DNA of 64,000 nt from CAVRAZ01 sp963719135 (lineage in GTDB: Bacteria > Pseudomonadota > Gammaproteobacteria > DSM-19610): positions 62,001 to 126,000 of the forward strand of contig CAVRAZ010000007.1 in the NCBI GenBank assembly GCA_963719135.1. Direction: 5' to 3'. Positions within the stretch are counted from its first letter, which is position 1, and every line of letters starts with the position of its first letter. The notes under the pieces are model-generated. The model was given only the letters and a program-made list of their open reading frames with translations, made no database searches and was not told the DNA's origin. This document shows positions 17,908-26,697 of this stretch, one piece after another. Position numbers and translations under genes: made by a program.

Positions 17908-18695
17908 TTCGGGGATGTCACCGACAGTCGGGTGCGGCAGGGTGCGGCCGTCCTGCCCTGTTCAGGTCTCTTCTTTGTCTGCTGGCATTGCTTGCGCTGT
18001 CGCCGGCCATGGCCGCCACCGTCGACGGGTGGCTCGCGCCGGCGGAACCGGTTCCGGTCGGCGCGGCGCTGGCCGGTCGCGTCGCCCGTGTCCGGGTCAC
18101 GCCGGGTCAGACGGTGAAAGAAGGCGACGTGCTGGTCGAACTCGACAACAGTGTCTGGGTCGCCGAGCGCGACGCGGCGCAGGCGCACTTGAAGCAGGCC
18201 GACGGCGCCCGCGACGAGGCCGGGCGCGAGCGGAAACGCACGCAGGATCTGTTCGATCGCACCCTGATTTCGGAACACGAACTGAATCTGGCGCGCAATG
18301 CCTACGCTGCGGCGGCCGCCGACCGCAGCCGGGTTTACGCCGCGCTCGCCGACGCGCGCCAGCGGGTCGTCTGGAGCAGTGTCGTCGCGCCCTTTGCGGC
18401 GACCGTGGCAGAGGTTCCCGCGTATGCCGGGCAGGCCGTGTCGAACACCTGCGGCGTGCAGGCGCTGGTGACACTAGTGCCGTCGGGGGAACTGCGTGTC
18501 ATCGCGCGGACCGGCGCCAACGTCCGGGTGTATCCCGGGCAGGCGCTCGCGCTGTCGGTCGACGGCGAGTCGCTGCAGGCGAGCGTGCAGGCCGTGACGC
18601 GCGAGACGGACGCTCTGCTGTTCGATGCGCGCCTGGCGCTGCCCGCGGGCACGGCGCTGCGGCCGGGACAGAACGTGAAGGTGACGCTGCCTTGA
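17904..18695 (+). CDS. Periplasmic adaptor-like (HlyD/RND membrane-fusion family) protein
   Basis: 263 residues. An N-terminal signal peptide (LLCLLALLALSPAMAATV) is followed by a biotinyl-lipoyl-like strand pair (GRVARVRVTPGQTVKEGDVL), an alpha-helical hairpin (residues about 90-150) with RTLISEHELNLARNAY, then a barrel. This is the plan of efflux adaptor proteins, but it is short and no RND pump or outer-membrane channel lies nearby. The ATG overlaps the hisC stop by four bases. Partner and substrate are unknown. Confidence 0.78.
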   Translation: MIRGCHRQSGAAGCGRPALFRSLLCLLALLALSPAMAATVDGWLAPAEPVPVGAALAGRVARVRVTPGQTVKEGDVLVELDNSVWVAERDAAQAHLKQADGARDEAGRERKRTQDLFDRTLISEHELNLARNAYAAAAADRSRVYAALADARQRVVWSSVVAPFAATVAEVPAYAGQAVSNTCGVQALVTLVPSGELRVIARTGANVRVYPGQALALSVDGESLQASVQAVTRETDALLFDARLALPAGTALRPGQNVKVTLP

Positions 18696-18961
18696 TCGTC
18701 TGCCGGCGCTGCCGCATCACCGGCAGGGTGCAGGGCGTGTACTTCCGCGGCAGCGCGCAGCGCGAAGCGCGCCGCCTCGGGCTGACCGGCCACGCCGTCA
18801 ATCTGCCCGATGGTTCGGTCGAAGTGCTGGTCTGCGGGCCGGTGCAGGCGGTCGAGGGGCTGACCGAATGGCTCTGGTCGGGACCGCCGCACGCGGCGGT
18901 GCAGGACGTTGAATGTCACGCGGTCGACGTCCGCGCGCCGGCGGATTTCTCCACCGGTTGA
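18692..18961 (+). CDS. acyP: Acylphosphatase
   Basis: About 89 residues from a TTG start overlapping the previous stop. The catalytic arginine lies in GRVQGVYFRGSAQ, and the catalytic asparagine in GHAVNLPDGSVEV. It hydrolyses acyl phosphates such as acetyl phosphate or carbamoyl phosphate. There is no ATG, so the TTG start is an inference from the overlap and family length. Confidence 0.9.
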   Translation: MIVCRRCRITGRVQGVYFRGSAQREARRLGLTGHAVNLPDGSVEVLVCGPVQAVEGLTEWLWSGPPHAAVQDVECHAVDVRAPADFSTG

Positions 18962-19097
18962 GCCCGTTTCTGCGCGGGGTTGTCAAGCAATCATGGAATT
19001 CCGAATCATGCATCGCGATGAAATTCAATGCAGTAAACATTTGCCGCGTGCTACAGTGATGTTACTTGCTGTGAAGTATTCCGAGGTAAGCGCATTC

Positions 19098-20225
19098 ATG
19101 CTCAGGCCCGCCACGCTCGACGATCTCGACGCGCTGGTCGAACTGGAAAACACCTGTTTCACCATTGACCGCCTGTCGCGGCGCAATTTCCGCTACATGC
19201 TGACCAAGGCGAACGCGGTGATTCTGGTCGCTGAGCAGCAGTCGGTTCTGGCGGGCTATGTACTGGTGCTTTTCCACGCCGGCACCTCGCTGGCGCGCAT
19301 CTATTCGATCGCCGTCGATCCGGCATTGCAGCGGTCCGGACTTGGGCGGACATTGATGCAAGGCGCCGAACGCGCGGCGCTGGCGGCCGGCTGTGTCTAC
19401 ATGCGGCTCGAGGTGCGGCCGGATAATGCCGGCGCGGTCAATCTCTACAGGCGCCTGAGTTATCGCAAGTTCGGCACGCTGGACGACTACTACGAAGACC
19501 ACGCCGAAGCCCTGCGCTATGAAAAGCTGCTGGTGCCGCACCTCAATCCGGACATGGTGCGCGTGCCTTACTACGAACAGACGCTGGATTTCACCTGCGG
19601 GCCGTCGGCGCTGATGATGGCGATGAAGGCGATGGACGGCGCGACCGAGATGAGCCGCGCCAACGAGCTGCGCATCTGGCGCGAATCCACCACGATTTTC
19701 ATGACCGCCGGACACGGCGGTTGCGGTCCGCACGGCCTGGCGCTGGCCGCGTTCGACCGCGGTTTCGACGTCGAGCTGTACGTCAAGGACGACGCGCCCA
19801 TGTTCGTCGACTCCGTGCGCAGCGAGGACAAGAAGGAAGTGATCAGGCTTGTGCAGGAGGACTTCATCGGCAAAATCCATGAAGTCGGCATCAGGGTGCA
19901 CTATTCCCGATTCGGCGTGGAGGAGATGCAGCGCCATTTCGACGCCGGCGCAATACCGGTGGTGCTGATCAGTTCCTACCGCATCTACCACGAAAAATTT
20001 CCCCATTGGGTAGTGGTCACCGGCTTCGACAACCGGTTCGTGTACGTGCACGATTCGTTCGTCGACTATGACATGGACAAGACGCGCGTGGACTGCATCA
20101 ACATGCCGATTCTGAAGAGTGACTTCGACCGCATGGCGCGCTACGGGAGGCAGGCGCATCGCGCCGTGCTCATACTGCGTCCGAACCGCAGGCGCGGATC
20201 GGCAGCGCGCAGGAGGACCGCCTAG
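19098..20225 (+). CDS. GNAT acetyltransferase fused to a C39-like cysteine peptidase
   Basis: 375 residues from the ATG at 19098, which has a GAGGTAAG ribosome site upstream. Residues 1 to about 150 are a RimI-like GNAT domain (IYSIAVDPALQRSGLGRTLM, LEVRPDNAGAVNLYRRL). Residues about 155-370 are a C39-like papain-fold peptidase: Cys167 in DFTCGPSALM, His303 in FPHWVVVTGF and Asp319 in VYVHDSF, a plausible catalytic triad. It ends where the RimK-like ligase begins. This pairing is known in many genomes and is thought to make or trim a peptide tag; substrate unknown. Confidence 0.9.
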   Translation: MLRPATLDDLDALVELENTCFTIDRLSRRNFRYMLTKANAVILVAEQQSVLAGYVLVLFHAGTSLARIYSIAVDPALQRSGLGRTLMQGAERAALAAGCVYMRLEVRPDNAGAVNLYRRLSYRKFGTLDDYYEDHAEALRYEKLLVPHLNPDMVRVPYYEQTLDFTCGPSALMMAMKAMDGATEMSRANELRIWRESTTIFMTAGHGGCGPHGLALAAFDRGFDVELYVKDDAPMFVDSVRSEDKKEVIRLVQEDFIGKIHEVGIRVHYSRFGVEEMQRHFDAGAIPVVLISSYRIYHEKFPHWVVVTGFDNRFVYVHDSFVDYDMDKTRVDCINMPILKSDFDRMARYGRQAHRAVLILRPNRRRGSAARRRTA

Positions 20226-21706
20226 TGGCCAATCAGATCGTTGTGGTGGAGTCGAACAAGGACTGGGGCGAGGTCTTTCCGGAAGCGACGGTCGTCAATG
20301 TCGACGACTATCTGACCGGCCCCGAATATTTCAAGATGCGCAACGTTCAGGTGATCAACCTGTGCCGCAGCTACCGCTACCAGAGTGTCGGCTACTATTG
20401 CGGGCTGCTCGCCCAGGCGCGCAGCCATCGCGCGATTCCGTCGGTCAAGACCATGCTGGACCTGTCCAGCAAGGCGATGTACGGACTGGACGCGCAGGAT
20501 CTGGACGAACTGGTCGAGCGTGCCCTGCGCCGCGCCGAACAGCGCGACGCCAGCAGCTTCGTGCTGGAGATCTACTTCGGCGAATGCGCCTACAAGAACC
20601 TCGCCGACCTCGCCCGGCAGATCTACGAAACCTTTCCCTGTCCGACCTTGCAGGTCAGCTTCGAGTACAAGGGCGTCTGGCGCATACGCGAGATCAAGCC
20701 GCTGTCGATTCACAAGTTGAACCCGGACCAGCGCGAGTTCTTCTCCTGGGCGCTGGCGCACTATCTGAAGAAGCGCTGGCGTTCGCCGCGCACCCGGGCG
20801 CCGAGCCGTTACGATCTGGCGGTGCTGCACAATCCACAGGACCCGCTGTCGCCTTCCGACAAGCGCGCCCTGCAGAATTTCGTCAAGGCCGGCAAGAATC
20901 TGGGTGTTGCCGTCGAACTCATCCAGCGCAAGGACTATGCGCGCCTGGCCGAGTACGACGCCCTCTTCATCCGCGACACGACGCGGATCAATCACTACAC
21001 CTATCGCTTCGCCAAGAAAGCCGAGAGCGAAGGCATGGTGGTGATCGACGATCCCAATTCCATCCTGCGCTGCACCAACAAGGTGTATCTCGCGGAACTG
21101 CTGCTTGCCAACCGCGTGCCGACGCCGCATTCGGTGATTCTCTACAACGACAACATCAAGCGCGTCGCCAGCATTCTGGAAAGGGAATTCAGGTATCCGA
21201 TCGTGCTCAAGATGCCGGACGGCTCGTTCTCGCTCGGCGTCTACAAAGCCGAAAACCGGGAGCAGTTGATCGAGATCGCCCAGAAGCTGTTCCGGGAGTC
21301 CGAACTGATTCTCGCACAGGAATATCTCTATACCGAATTCGACTGGCGCATCGGCATACTGAACCGCACGCCGATCTTCGTCTGCCAGTATTTCATGTCG
21401 AAGAAGCACTGGCAGATCGTCAACCACGGGCCGGGCGGGCGCGTGACCGAGGGCAGCTTCAAAGCCTGGCAGGTGGGCGACGTGCCGCCGGAAGTGGTCA
21501 CTGCGGCGCTCAACGCGGCGAACCTGATCGGCGACGGACTGTACGGTGTCGACGTCAAGCAGAGCGACGACAAGGTCTACGTCATCGAAGTCAACGACAA
21601 CCCCAACCTCGAAGCCGGTGTCGAGGATTATTATCTGAAAGACGAGATGTACACGCTGATTCTGCGCGATTTCATGCGCCGTCTCGACACCCGGCGTGGC
21701 GCCTGA
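20225..21706 (+). CDS. RimK-like ATP-grasp ligase with N-terminal RLAN-type domain
   Basis: 493 residues. The N-terminal 150 or so residues match the domain that precedes ATP-grasp in this subfamily (RLAN in Pfam terms), with CRSYRYQSVGYYCGLLAQAR. The C-terminal half is ATP-grasp: nucleotide-binding PIVLKMPDGSFSLGV, and the metal ligands in VYVIEVNDNPNLEAG. RimK-type enzymes form amide bonds between an amino acid and a peptide or protein. It starts with GTG overlapping the GNAT/C39 stop, so the two are co-translated. Substrate is not known. Confidence 0.9.
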   Translation: MANQIVVVESNKDWGEVFPEATVVNVDDYLTGPEYFKMRNVQVINLCRSYRYQSVGYYCGLLAQARSHRAIPSVKTMLDLSSKAMYGLDAQDLDELVERALRRAEQRDASSFVLEIYFGECAYKNLADLARQIYETFPCPTLQVSFEYKGVWRIREIKPLSIHKLNPDQREFFSWALAHYLKKRWRSPRTRAPSRYDLAVLHNPQDPLSPSDKRALQNFVKAGKNLGVAVELIQRKDYARLAEYDALFIRDTTRINHYTYRFAKKAESEGMVVIDDPNSILRCTNKVYLAELLLANRVPTPHSVILYNDNIKRVASILEREFRYPIVLKMPDGSFSLGVYKAENREQLIEIAQKLFRESELILAQEYLYTEFDWRIGILNRTPIFVCQYFMSKKHWQIVNHGPGGRVTEGSFKAWQVGDVPPEVVTAALNAANLIGDGLYGVDVKQSDDKVYVIEVNDNPNLEAGVEDYYLKDEMYTLILRDFMRRLDTRRGA

Positions 21707-21713
21707 CGGCTCC

Positions 21714-22772
21714 ATGCGTGCAGCTTGTCGGCAGCGGCCTGCGTGGCTCTTGCTCGTCGTTCTGCTGCCGGCGCTGGCCGCCTGCCAGCGTCAGGCCGAG
21801 CCCTATCAACAGACGGCATACGTGTTCGGCACGCTGGTCGACTTCACCGTCTGGGGCGTGCCGGACGCGCGGGCGGCCGCGGCGGTGCGCGACGTTGACG
21901 CGGAATTCCAGCGCATGCATCGCGAATGGCACGCCTGGCAGCCCGGCGGCGAGCTGTACCGCCTCAATCAGGCGCTCGCCGCGGGCCGGACGCTGCAGGT
22001 CAGCGGTTACCTGCTGCCGCTGGTGAAACAGGCGAAATCGCTGTACGAGGTCACCGACGGGCTGTTCAACCCCGGCATCGGCGCGCTGCTCGCGCTGTGG
22101 GGGTTTCAGAGCGACGAGCCGCCCGCAGGCCCGCCGCCGGCGCGCGCCGATATCCAGGCGCTGCTGGACCGGCATCTGGGGCTCGACGCGCTGTCGATCG
22201 ACGGGGACCGCGTTTCCAGTTCGAGTACAGCGGTGCAACTGGACTTCGGCGGTTTCGCCAAGGGCGTTGCGCTGGTGCGCGCGATCGACATGCTGCATGC
22301 GCGCGGCATCACCGACGCGATCGTCAACGCCGGCGGTGATCTCTGCGTGACCGGACAACGCGGCGACCGACCCTGGCACATCGGCATCCGCCATCCCAGC
22401 GGAAATGGCGTGCTCGCGTCCGTCGACGCGCGCGACGGCGAGTGCGTGCTGACCTCGGGTAACTACGAGCGTTTCCGCGAGTACCAGGGCAAACGTTACG
22501 CGCACATCCTCGATCCGCGCACCGGCTGGCCGGTGGACCATATCGTGTCGGCGACGGTGATTCACGACGACGGCGGTTTTGCCGACGCGGCGGCGACCGC
22601 CCTGACGGTCGCCGGGCCGGACGACTGGGAACGCATCGCCGGCCGCATGCACCTGCGTTACGTTGTGCTGGTGGACGATACGGGCACCGTGCGCATGACG
22701 CCGGCAATGGCCGCGCGGGTCCGCTTCGAGGGCGAGCCGCCGGCGGCGCAGGTGGTAACCCCGATTCCCTGA
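21714..22772 (+). CDS. apbE: FAD:protein FMN transferase (ApbE family) lipoprotein
   Basis: 352 residues. The N-terminus is a lipoprotein signal peptide with lipobox LAAC. ApbE motifs follow: DFGGFAKGVALVRAI, IVNAGGDLCVTG, LTSGNYERF and HILDPRTGWPVDH. ApbE attaches FMN covalently to threonine of target proteins in the periplasm. The ATG at 21714 lies just after the RimK-like stop; a GTG at 21696 is the overlapping alternative but would spoil the signal peptide. No obvious flavinylated target (RnfG/NqrC, FMN_bind) is in the window. Confidence 0.94.
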   Translation: MRAACRQRPAWLLLVVLLPALAACQRQAEPYQQTAYVFGTLVDFTVWGVPDARAAAAVRDVDAEFQRMHREWHAWQPGGELYRLNQALAAGRTLQVSGYLLPLVKQAKSLYEVTDGLFNPGIGALLALWGFQSDEPPAGPPPARADIQALLDRHLGLDALSIDGDRVSSSSTAVQLDFGGFAKGVALVRAIDMLHARGITDAIVNAGGDLCVTGQRGDRPWHIGIRHPSGNGVLASVDARDGECVLTSGNYERFREYQGKRYAHILDPRTGWPVDHIVSATVIHDDGGFADAAATALTVAGPDDWERIAGRMHLRYVVLVDDTGTVRMTPAMAARVRFEGEPPAAQVVTPIP

Positions 22773-22830
22773 ATTCGGCTGTCCGCCGGCCACGCTTGTG
22801 GGTGCCGGTCGGTCGGGAAACAATAGGGCC

Positions 22831-24885
22831 ATGAACCGGTCTGCGAAGGTCACCAGCTTCCCCCTGAGAACGCCCCTGTTTCGGGGTCCGAAACGGTTGC
22901 GCATCTCGCTGGTCGGGCTCCCCAACAGTGGCAAATCCACACTGTTCAAAGCGGTATCCAGCACCGCGTCCGAGGCCGGCGAGCTGGCCGGCACCCACCG
23001 CGCCTATGGCGAATGCAGGGTGCAGATCGGCATGGACGAAGCCGACCTGGTCGATCTGCCCAGCATCCATTCCCTGCACCATCTCGAGCCCGACGATCGC
23101 GTCACTTTGAAATACCTGCTGTGGGGCAACGAGCGGCCGCCCGTGTCGGCGCACGAGCCGGACGGACCGCCGGCGCCGTTCGCGCCGCCGGACGTGATCG
23201 TGCAGGTTGCGGACGCCACGGCGCTCGAGCGGCACCTGGAACTGACGCTCGAGTTGATCCAGCTCGGCCGGCCGATGGTTGTCGCGCTGAACATGATGGA
23301 TCAGGCGTGGGAGAAGGGCCTGCACATCAATGCGCGGACGTTGGGTAAACTGCTCGGCGTGCCGGTGGTGCCGATGGCGGCATTGATGGGGCAGGGCATC
23401 GCCGAAGTGTTCGCCGCCGCCGTCGATGCGGTGCGCGAGGCGGCCTGTCCGTTACCGCAGCCCGCCAGCGAGCACATCTGTAAGACGGTCCGGCCGCTGA
23501 GCGCCGTGCTGAACCAGCCGGAAATACGCACGGCCTTCCGCGCGCCGCACGCGTTTCTGCTGACGCAGGTGATGGCCGGCGACAACTACTTTCTCGACGA
23601 GATCAGCGAACATTTTCCGGCCCGCTATGCGGAACTGACGCGGCTGCGGGAGGCGGCCGAGAAACAGTTGCCGCGGCCGCTGGCCGAGGAGTTGCACGCC
23701 GACCGCCATCACCGCGCCGCCCTGCTGTATGAAGCCGTAACCCGCGTGGGCGCGCCGCATGAGGGCCGCGGTTGGCGTTACTGGCTGGACGAACTCTTTC
23801 TGCATCCGCACTGGGGACTCGTTGGCAGTCTGGCGGTATTTGCGGCGGTGCTCTTCGTCGTGTTCGAGGTCAGCACCTGGCTCGACAGTGTGACCTCGGC
23901 ACGCCTGATCGGCGCGGTGGCCGACTGGCAGCCGCAATCGACCGGTGGTGTCGTCGGTCGCGCCGTGGTCGACGGGCTGATCGGCCTGATCGGTATCGTC
24001 GTGCCTTATATGATTCCGCTGGTGCTGCTGCTGGTGGCGCTCGAGGAGGCCGGAATCATGCAGCGCATCGCGTTCGTGGTCGATCGCGGTTTTCATCATA
24101 TCGGTCTGCACGGCGGCGTCGCGGTGCCGTTTCTGCTTGGCCTGGGTTGCAATGTGCCGGCCATTTCCGGCGCGGCGTCGGCAGCCAGCGGCCGTGAGCG
24201 CGTCCTGGCATCCGTGCTGATCACCTTCGTGCCCTGTTCGGCCCGTTCAGCCATCATTCTCGCGCTTGCCGGCAAGTACCTGGGCGGGATCGGGGTGTTC
24301 GGCATCTTCGCGCTGACGATCGTGGTGATCGCCGTGATGGGACGCTTGCTGAGCCGGCGCCGGCTCAATGTCGGCCCCGGTCAGGTCCAGGAGATTCCGC
24401 CGTACGGTCTGCCGCGCTGGCGGCACCTGGTCACGGAGACCTGGGCGCGCACCAGCGATATTCTCACGATCGTGACGCCGCTGCTGGTCGGCGGCAGTGT
24501 GGTGTTGGCGTTGCTGGGGCACGTCGGCGCCGACCGCATCATCAACACGTTGTTCACGCCGGTAACGCACTGGTGGCTCGGGTTGCCGGTGGTGCTTGGC
24601 GTGCCGATTCTGTTCGGGGTGCTGCGCAAGGAGCTGTCCCTGTTGATGATTTACCAGGCGTTGGGTACGTTCGAGATCGGCACGCAACTCGACTGGGTGC
24701 AGATCGCCACGTTTCTGTTGTTCCTGACCTTCTATGTCCCGTGCATTTCGACATTCGCCGTCATGCTCAAGACCATCGGACGCCGCGACGCGTTGTTTTC
24801 CGTGTTTCTTTCGGTCAGTGTCGCACTCGGGATCAGCGGTATGCTGAGATTCATACTGGAAGCCGCGCAACACCTCGGCAGTTGA
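22831..24885 (+). CDS. feoB: Ferrous iron transporter FeoB-like protein
   Basis: 684 residues from the ATG at 22831. The N-terminal G domain has G1 GLPNSGKST, a G3-like VDLPSIHSL (DLPG replaced by DLPS) and G4 NMMD. The C-terminal half has about nine membrane spans with gate motifs FLLGLGCNVPAISG and FVPCSARSAIILAL. FeoB imports Fe2+ driven by nucleotide hydrolysis. No feoA or feoC is adjacent. It follows ApbE by 58 bases, so iron and flavin genes may be co-expressed with the RimK-like pair. Confidence 0.9.
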   Translation: MNRSAKVTSFPLRTPLFRGPKRLRISLVGLPNSGKSTLFKAVSSTASEAGELAGTHRAYGECRVQIGMDEADLVDLPSIHSLHHLEPDDRVTLKYLLWGNERPPVSAHEPDGPPAPFAPPDVIVQVADATALERHLELTLELIQLGRPMVVALNMMDQAWEKGLHINARTLGKLLGVPVVPMAALMGQGIAEVFAAAVDAVREAACPLPQPASEHICKTVRPLSAVLNQPEIRTAFRAPHAFLLTQVMAGDNYFLDEISEHFPARYAELTRLREAAEKQLPRPLAEELHADRHHRAALLYEAVTRVGAPHEGRGWRYWLDELFLHPHWGLVGSLAVFAAVLFVVFEVSTWLDSVTSARLIGAVADWQPQSTGGVVGRAVVDGLIGLIGIVVPYMIPLVLLLVALEEAGIMQRIAFVVDRGFHHIGLHGGVAVPFLLGLGCNVPAISGAASAASGRERVLASVLITFVPCSARSAIILALAGKYLGGIGVFGIFALTIVVIAVMGRLLSRRRLNVGPGQVQEIPPYGLPRWRHLVTETWARTSDILTIVTPLLVGGSVVLALLGHVGADRIINTLFTPVTHWWLGLPVVLGVPILFGVLRKELSLLMIYQALGTFEIGTQLDWVQIATFLLFLTFYVPCISTFAVMLKTIGRRDALFSVFLSVSVALGISGMLRFILEAAQHLGS

Positions 24886-24963
24886 AGGAGCGCCGGAACG
24901 CTTGTTGTATAGGCCGACCGTCGAGCGGTCGCCGCAAGGAATGTGACTTGGCGCTGAGAGGAT

Positions 24964-25005
24964 GTCCCGGGATGCACCGGATCCCTATCCGGCGCATCCC
25001 GGGAC
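24964..25005. terminator. Long perfect hairpin after feoB
   Basis: A 12-base perfect stem (GTCCCGGGATGC with GCATCCCGGGAC) continues as CCGGAT/ATCCGG around a CCCT loop, with one A-C mismatch between the two stem segments. It lies between feoB and the convergent truncated gene. There is no T-tract, so it may be a bidirectional terminator or a REP-like palindrome. Confidence 0.55.
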
Positions 25006-25011
25006 GATACC

Positions 25012-25420
25012 TTACGGGTTGAACGCCGGGTTGTTCGCGATCACCGGCAGCGCGTCGTTCCAGTCATAGGAATCGGCCGGGCTGGCGTTGGGCACGCGCA
25101 CCCAGAACATGTAGTTCACATGCAGGTTGTCGCGCGCGTAGCGGAACAGCTCGGGCATCGTCCAGTACTTGGTCGGGTACGAGGTGTCGGCGTGCAACGC
25201 GTTGCAGCACATCGGCTCGATCTGGGCGAACAGCTGCATCTTGCCGTTCATCTGGTCATAGAACGGACAGGTGCGAGTCACCAGCGCGGAGTTGTCCGGC
25301 AGGAACGTCCGGACCGCCCATCAGCACGCCGTGCGACGCGACCGCCTTGGCGATGTCGCCCAGATAGTTCTGATTGCCGGGCATGAAGTTCATGAACCAG
25401 AACACCCGCGACTTGGCGTA
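25012..25420 (-). pseudogene. C-terminal remnant of a gene truncated by an insertion sequence
   Basis: The minus strand reads inward from the IS edge as SRVFWFMNFMPGNQNYLGD, then AKAVASHGVLMGGPD. After a one-base shift near 25304 it continues LPDNSALVTRTCPFYDQMN and on to a stop at 25012. Aromatic-rich segments (YPTKYWTMPELFRYARDNLH, YMFWVRVPN) look like a real protein of about 136 remaining residues, perhaps a secreted carbohydrate-active or surface protein, but I cannot name the family. The N-terminus is missing: the sequence across the IS does not continue it. Confidence 0.6.
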
Positions 25421-25472
25421 TGGTGCAAATATTTGAACGAGCTGTATGATATTGTTATCAAACAATATTACG

Positions 25473-25478
25473 TATAAT
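25473..25478 (+). promoter_or_regulatory. Putative -10 box of the transposase gene
   Basis: A perfect TATAAT at 25473-25478 lies 12 bases before the transposase ATG, in an AT-rich stretch that stands out locally. A TTGTTA at 25452 is a candidate -35 element with short 15-base spacing. Inferred from sequence only. Confidence 0.4.
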
Positions 25479-25489
25479 CTGTTCGTGCA

Positions 25490-26569
25490 ATGACAATCGC
25501 CATCCAATCTTTCCACCTCGTTGTAATCGCCCTGGCAGGCTGGTTTAACCGCCAGCAACAGGCGGTCATCGATTATCTCGTCGAAGAGAACCGTGTGCTC
25601 AAGGATCAACTCGAAGGACAGCGGCTTCGATTCACCGACGAGCAGCGGATACGATTGGCCGTGAAGGCCAAGGTGGTTGGGCGCCGGGCGCTTGATGAGC
25701 TGGAGACGCTTGTGACACCCGATACGCTGCTTGCCTGACACCGTAAGCTCATCGCGAAGAAGTGGACCTATGCCAGGAAGGGCCCGGGTCGACCCCACGT
25801 CACGCAAGAGATCACCGATTTGGTGCTCCGCATGGCGAGAGAGAATACCTCCTGGGGCTATGATCGGATCCAAGGTGCTCTCGCCAATCTCGGTCATATC
25901 ATTGCACCGAACACGGTCAAGAACATCCTGAAACGGCATGGCATAGAACCGGCACCGGAGCGGCAGCAACGCACCTCGTGGAGGACGTTCTTAAAAGCGC
26001 ATTGGGACGTGATGTCCGCCACGGATTTCTTTACGGTTGAGGTCTGGACGGCGCGAGCTTTGGTAACTTATTACGTATTATTCGTCATGCAACTCAAGAC
26101 ACGTTGTGTGCACATCGCTGGGGTCACCACGGCGCCTAATAGCATCTACGTGAAGCAGGTAGCCCGCAACCTGACAGACGTGAGTGACGGGTTTCTTTTA
26201 AGCAGTCGGTACCTCATCATGGACCGCGATACAAAATACACGGAGGAGTTCAGAGACAATCTGGATCGAGAGGGCGTGAAACCAGTTCGCTGTCCGGTTC
26301 GGGCGCCGAATTGTAACGCGTTTGCTGAGCGATTTGTGCGTTCAATAAAGGAGGAATGTTTGCATCGTATGATCCTTTTCGGCGAGGCATCGCTTCGCCG
26401 GGCACTCAGAGAATATGCTGCACATCATCAGACCGAACGTAATCATCAGGGGGTAGGGAATCGATTGCTGGAGCCGCCACTTGCCACGGTCAGTTCAATC
26501 AATGAGCCCATTCAATGTCGTGAACGGCTTGGTGGTATGCTCAATTTCTACTATCGGGAAGCAGCGTGA
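25490..26569 (+). pseudogene. DDE transposase (integrase core) with an in-frame TGA
   Basis: The frame from the ATG at 25490 reads 82 codons to LVTPDTLLA, meets TGA at 25736-25738, then continues in the same frame as HRKLIAKKWTYARKG to 26569. LLAWHR is the expected sequence in this transposase group, so TGA probably replaces TGG at codon 83. The integrase core is otherwise intact: Asp in SATDFFTVE, Asp in IMDRDTKY and Glu in AFAERFVRSIKEE. Full length would be 359 codons including the TGA. TGA is used as a normal stop elsewhere here, so the copy is probably inactive. Confidence 0.85.
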
Positions 26570-26595
26570 AAGCCAGGATTCCGTTTTTTGCACCA

Positions 26596-26673
26596 TACGG
26601 GGAACGGCATTGCACGGAATTGGAGGCGCTGCACGGCATCGCCGAACGCATCGTCGCAAGACGCGGCCACTGA
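26596..26673 (+). pseudogene. Possible C-terminal tail of a plus-strand gene cut by the IS
   Basis: Immediately right of the IS the plus strand reads YGERHCTELEALHGIAERIV and then ARRGH before a stop at 26673. The composition looks like a real protein end, but the stretch is only 25 codons, and I cannot name it. If real, the IS now separates the ends of two different genes. Confidence 0.3.
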
Positions 26674-26697
26674 GTTCCGACGGCACTGGCCGGCTCG

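Larger units (their letters stand above)
25421..26595 (+). mobile_element. Insertion sequence with rve-type transposase
   Basis: About 1175 bases bounded by short inverted ends TGGTGCAAA (left) and TTTGCACCA (right), preceded and followed by TA, so the repeat can also be read as TATGGTGCAAA. The interior is less GC-rich than the surroundings and carries one DDE transposase gene. No longer target duplication is visible. The left flank belongs to a minus-strand gene while the right flank is unrelated, so a deletion or rearrangement has probably removed one original flank. Confidence 0.8.

Noticed and set aside
25490..26569. TGA in the transposase as selenocysteine or a recoded Trp codon
   Set aside because: Many genes here stop at TGA, no SECIS-like structure is evident, and Trp is the expected residue, so a nonsense mutation or error is simpler.
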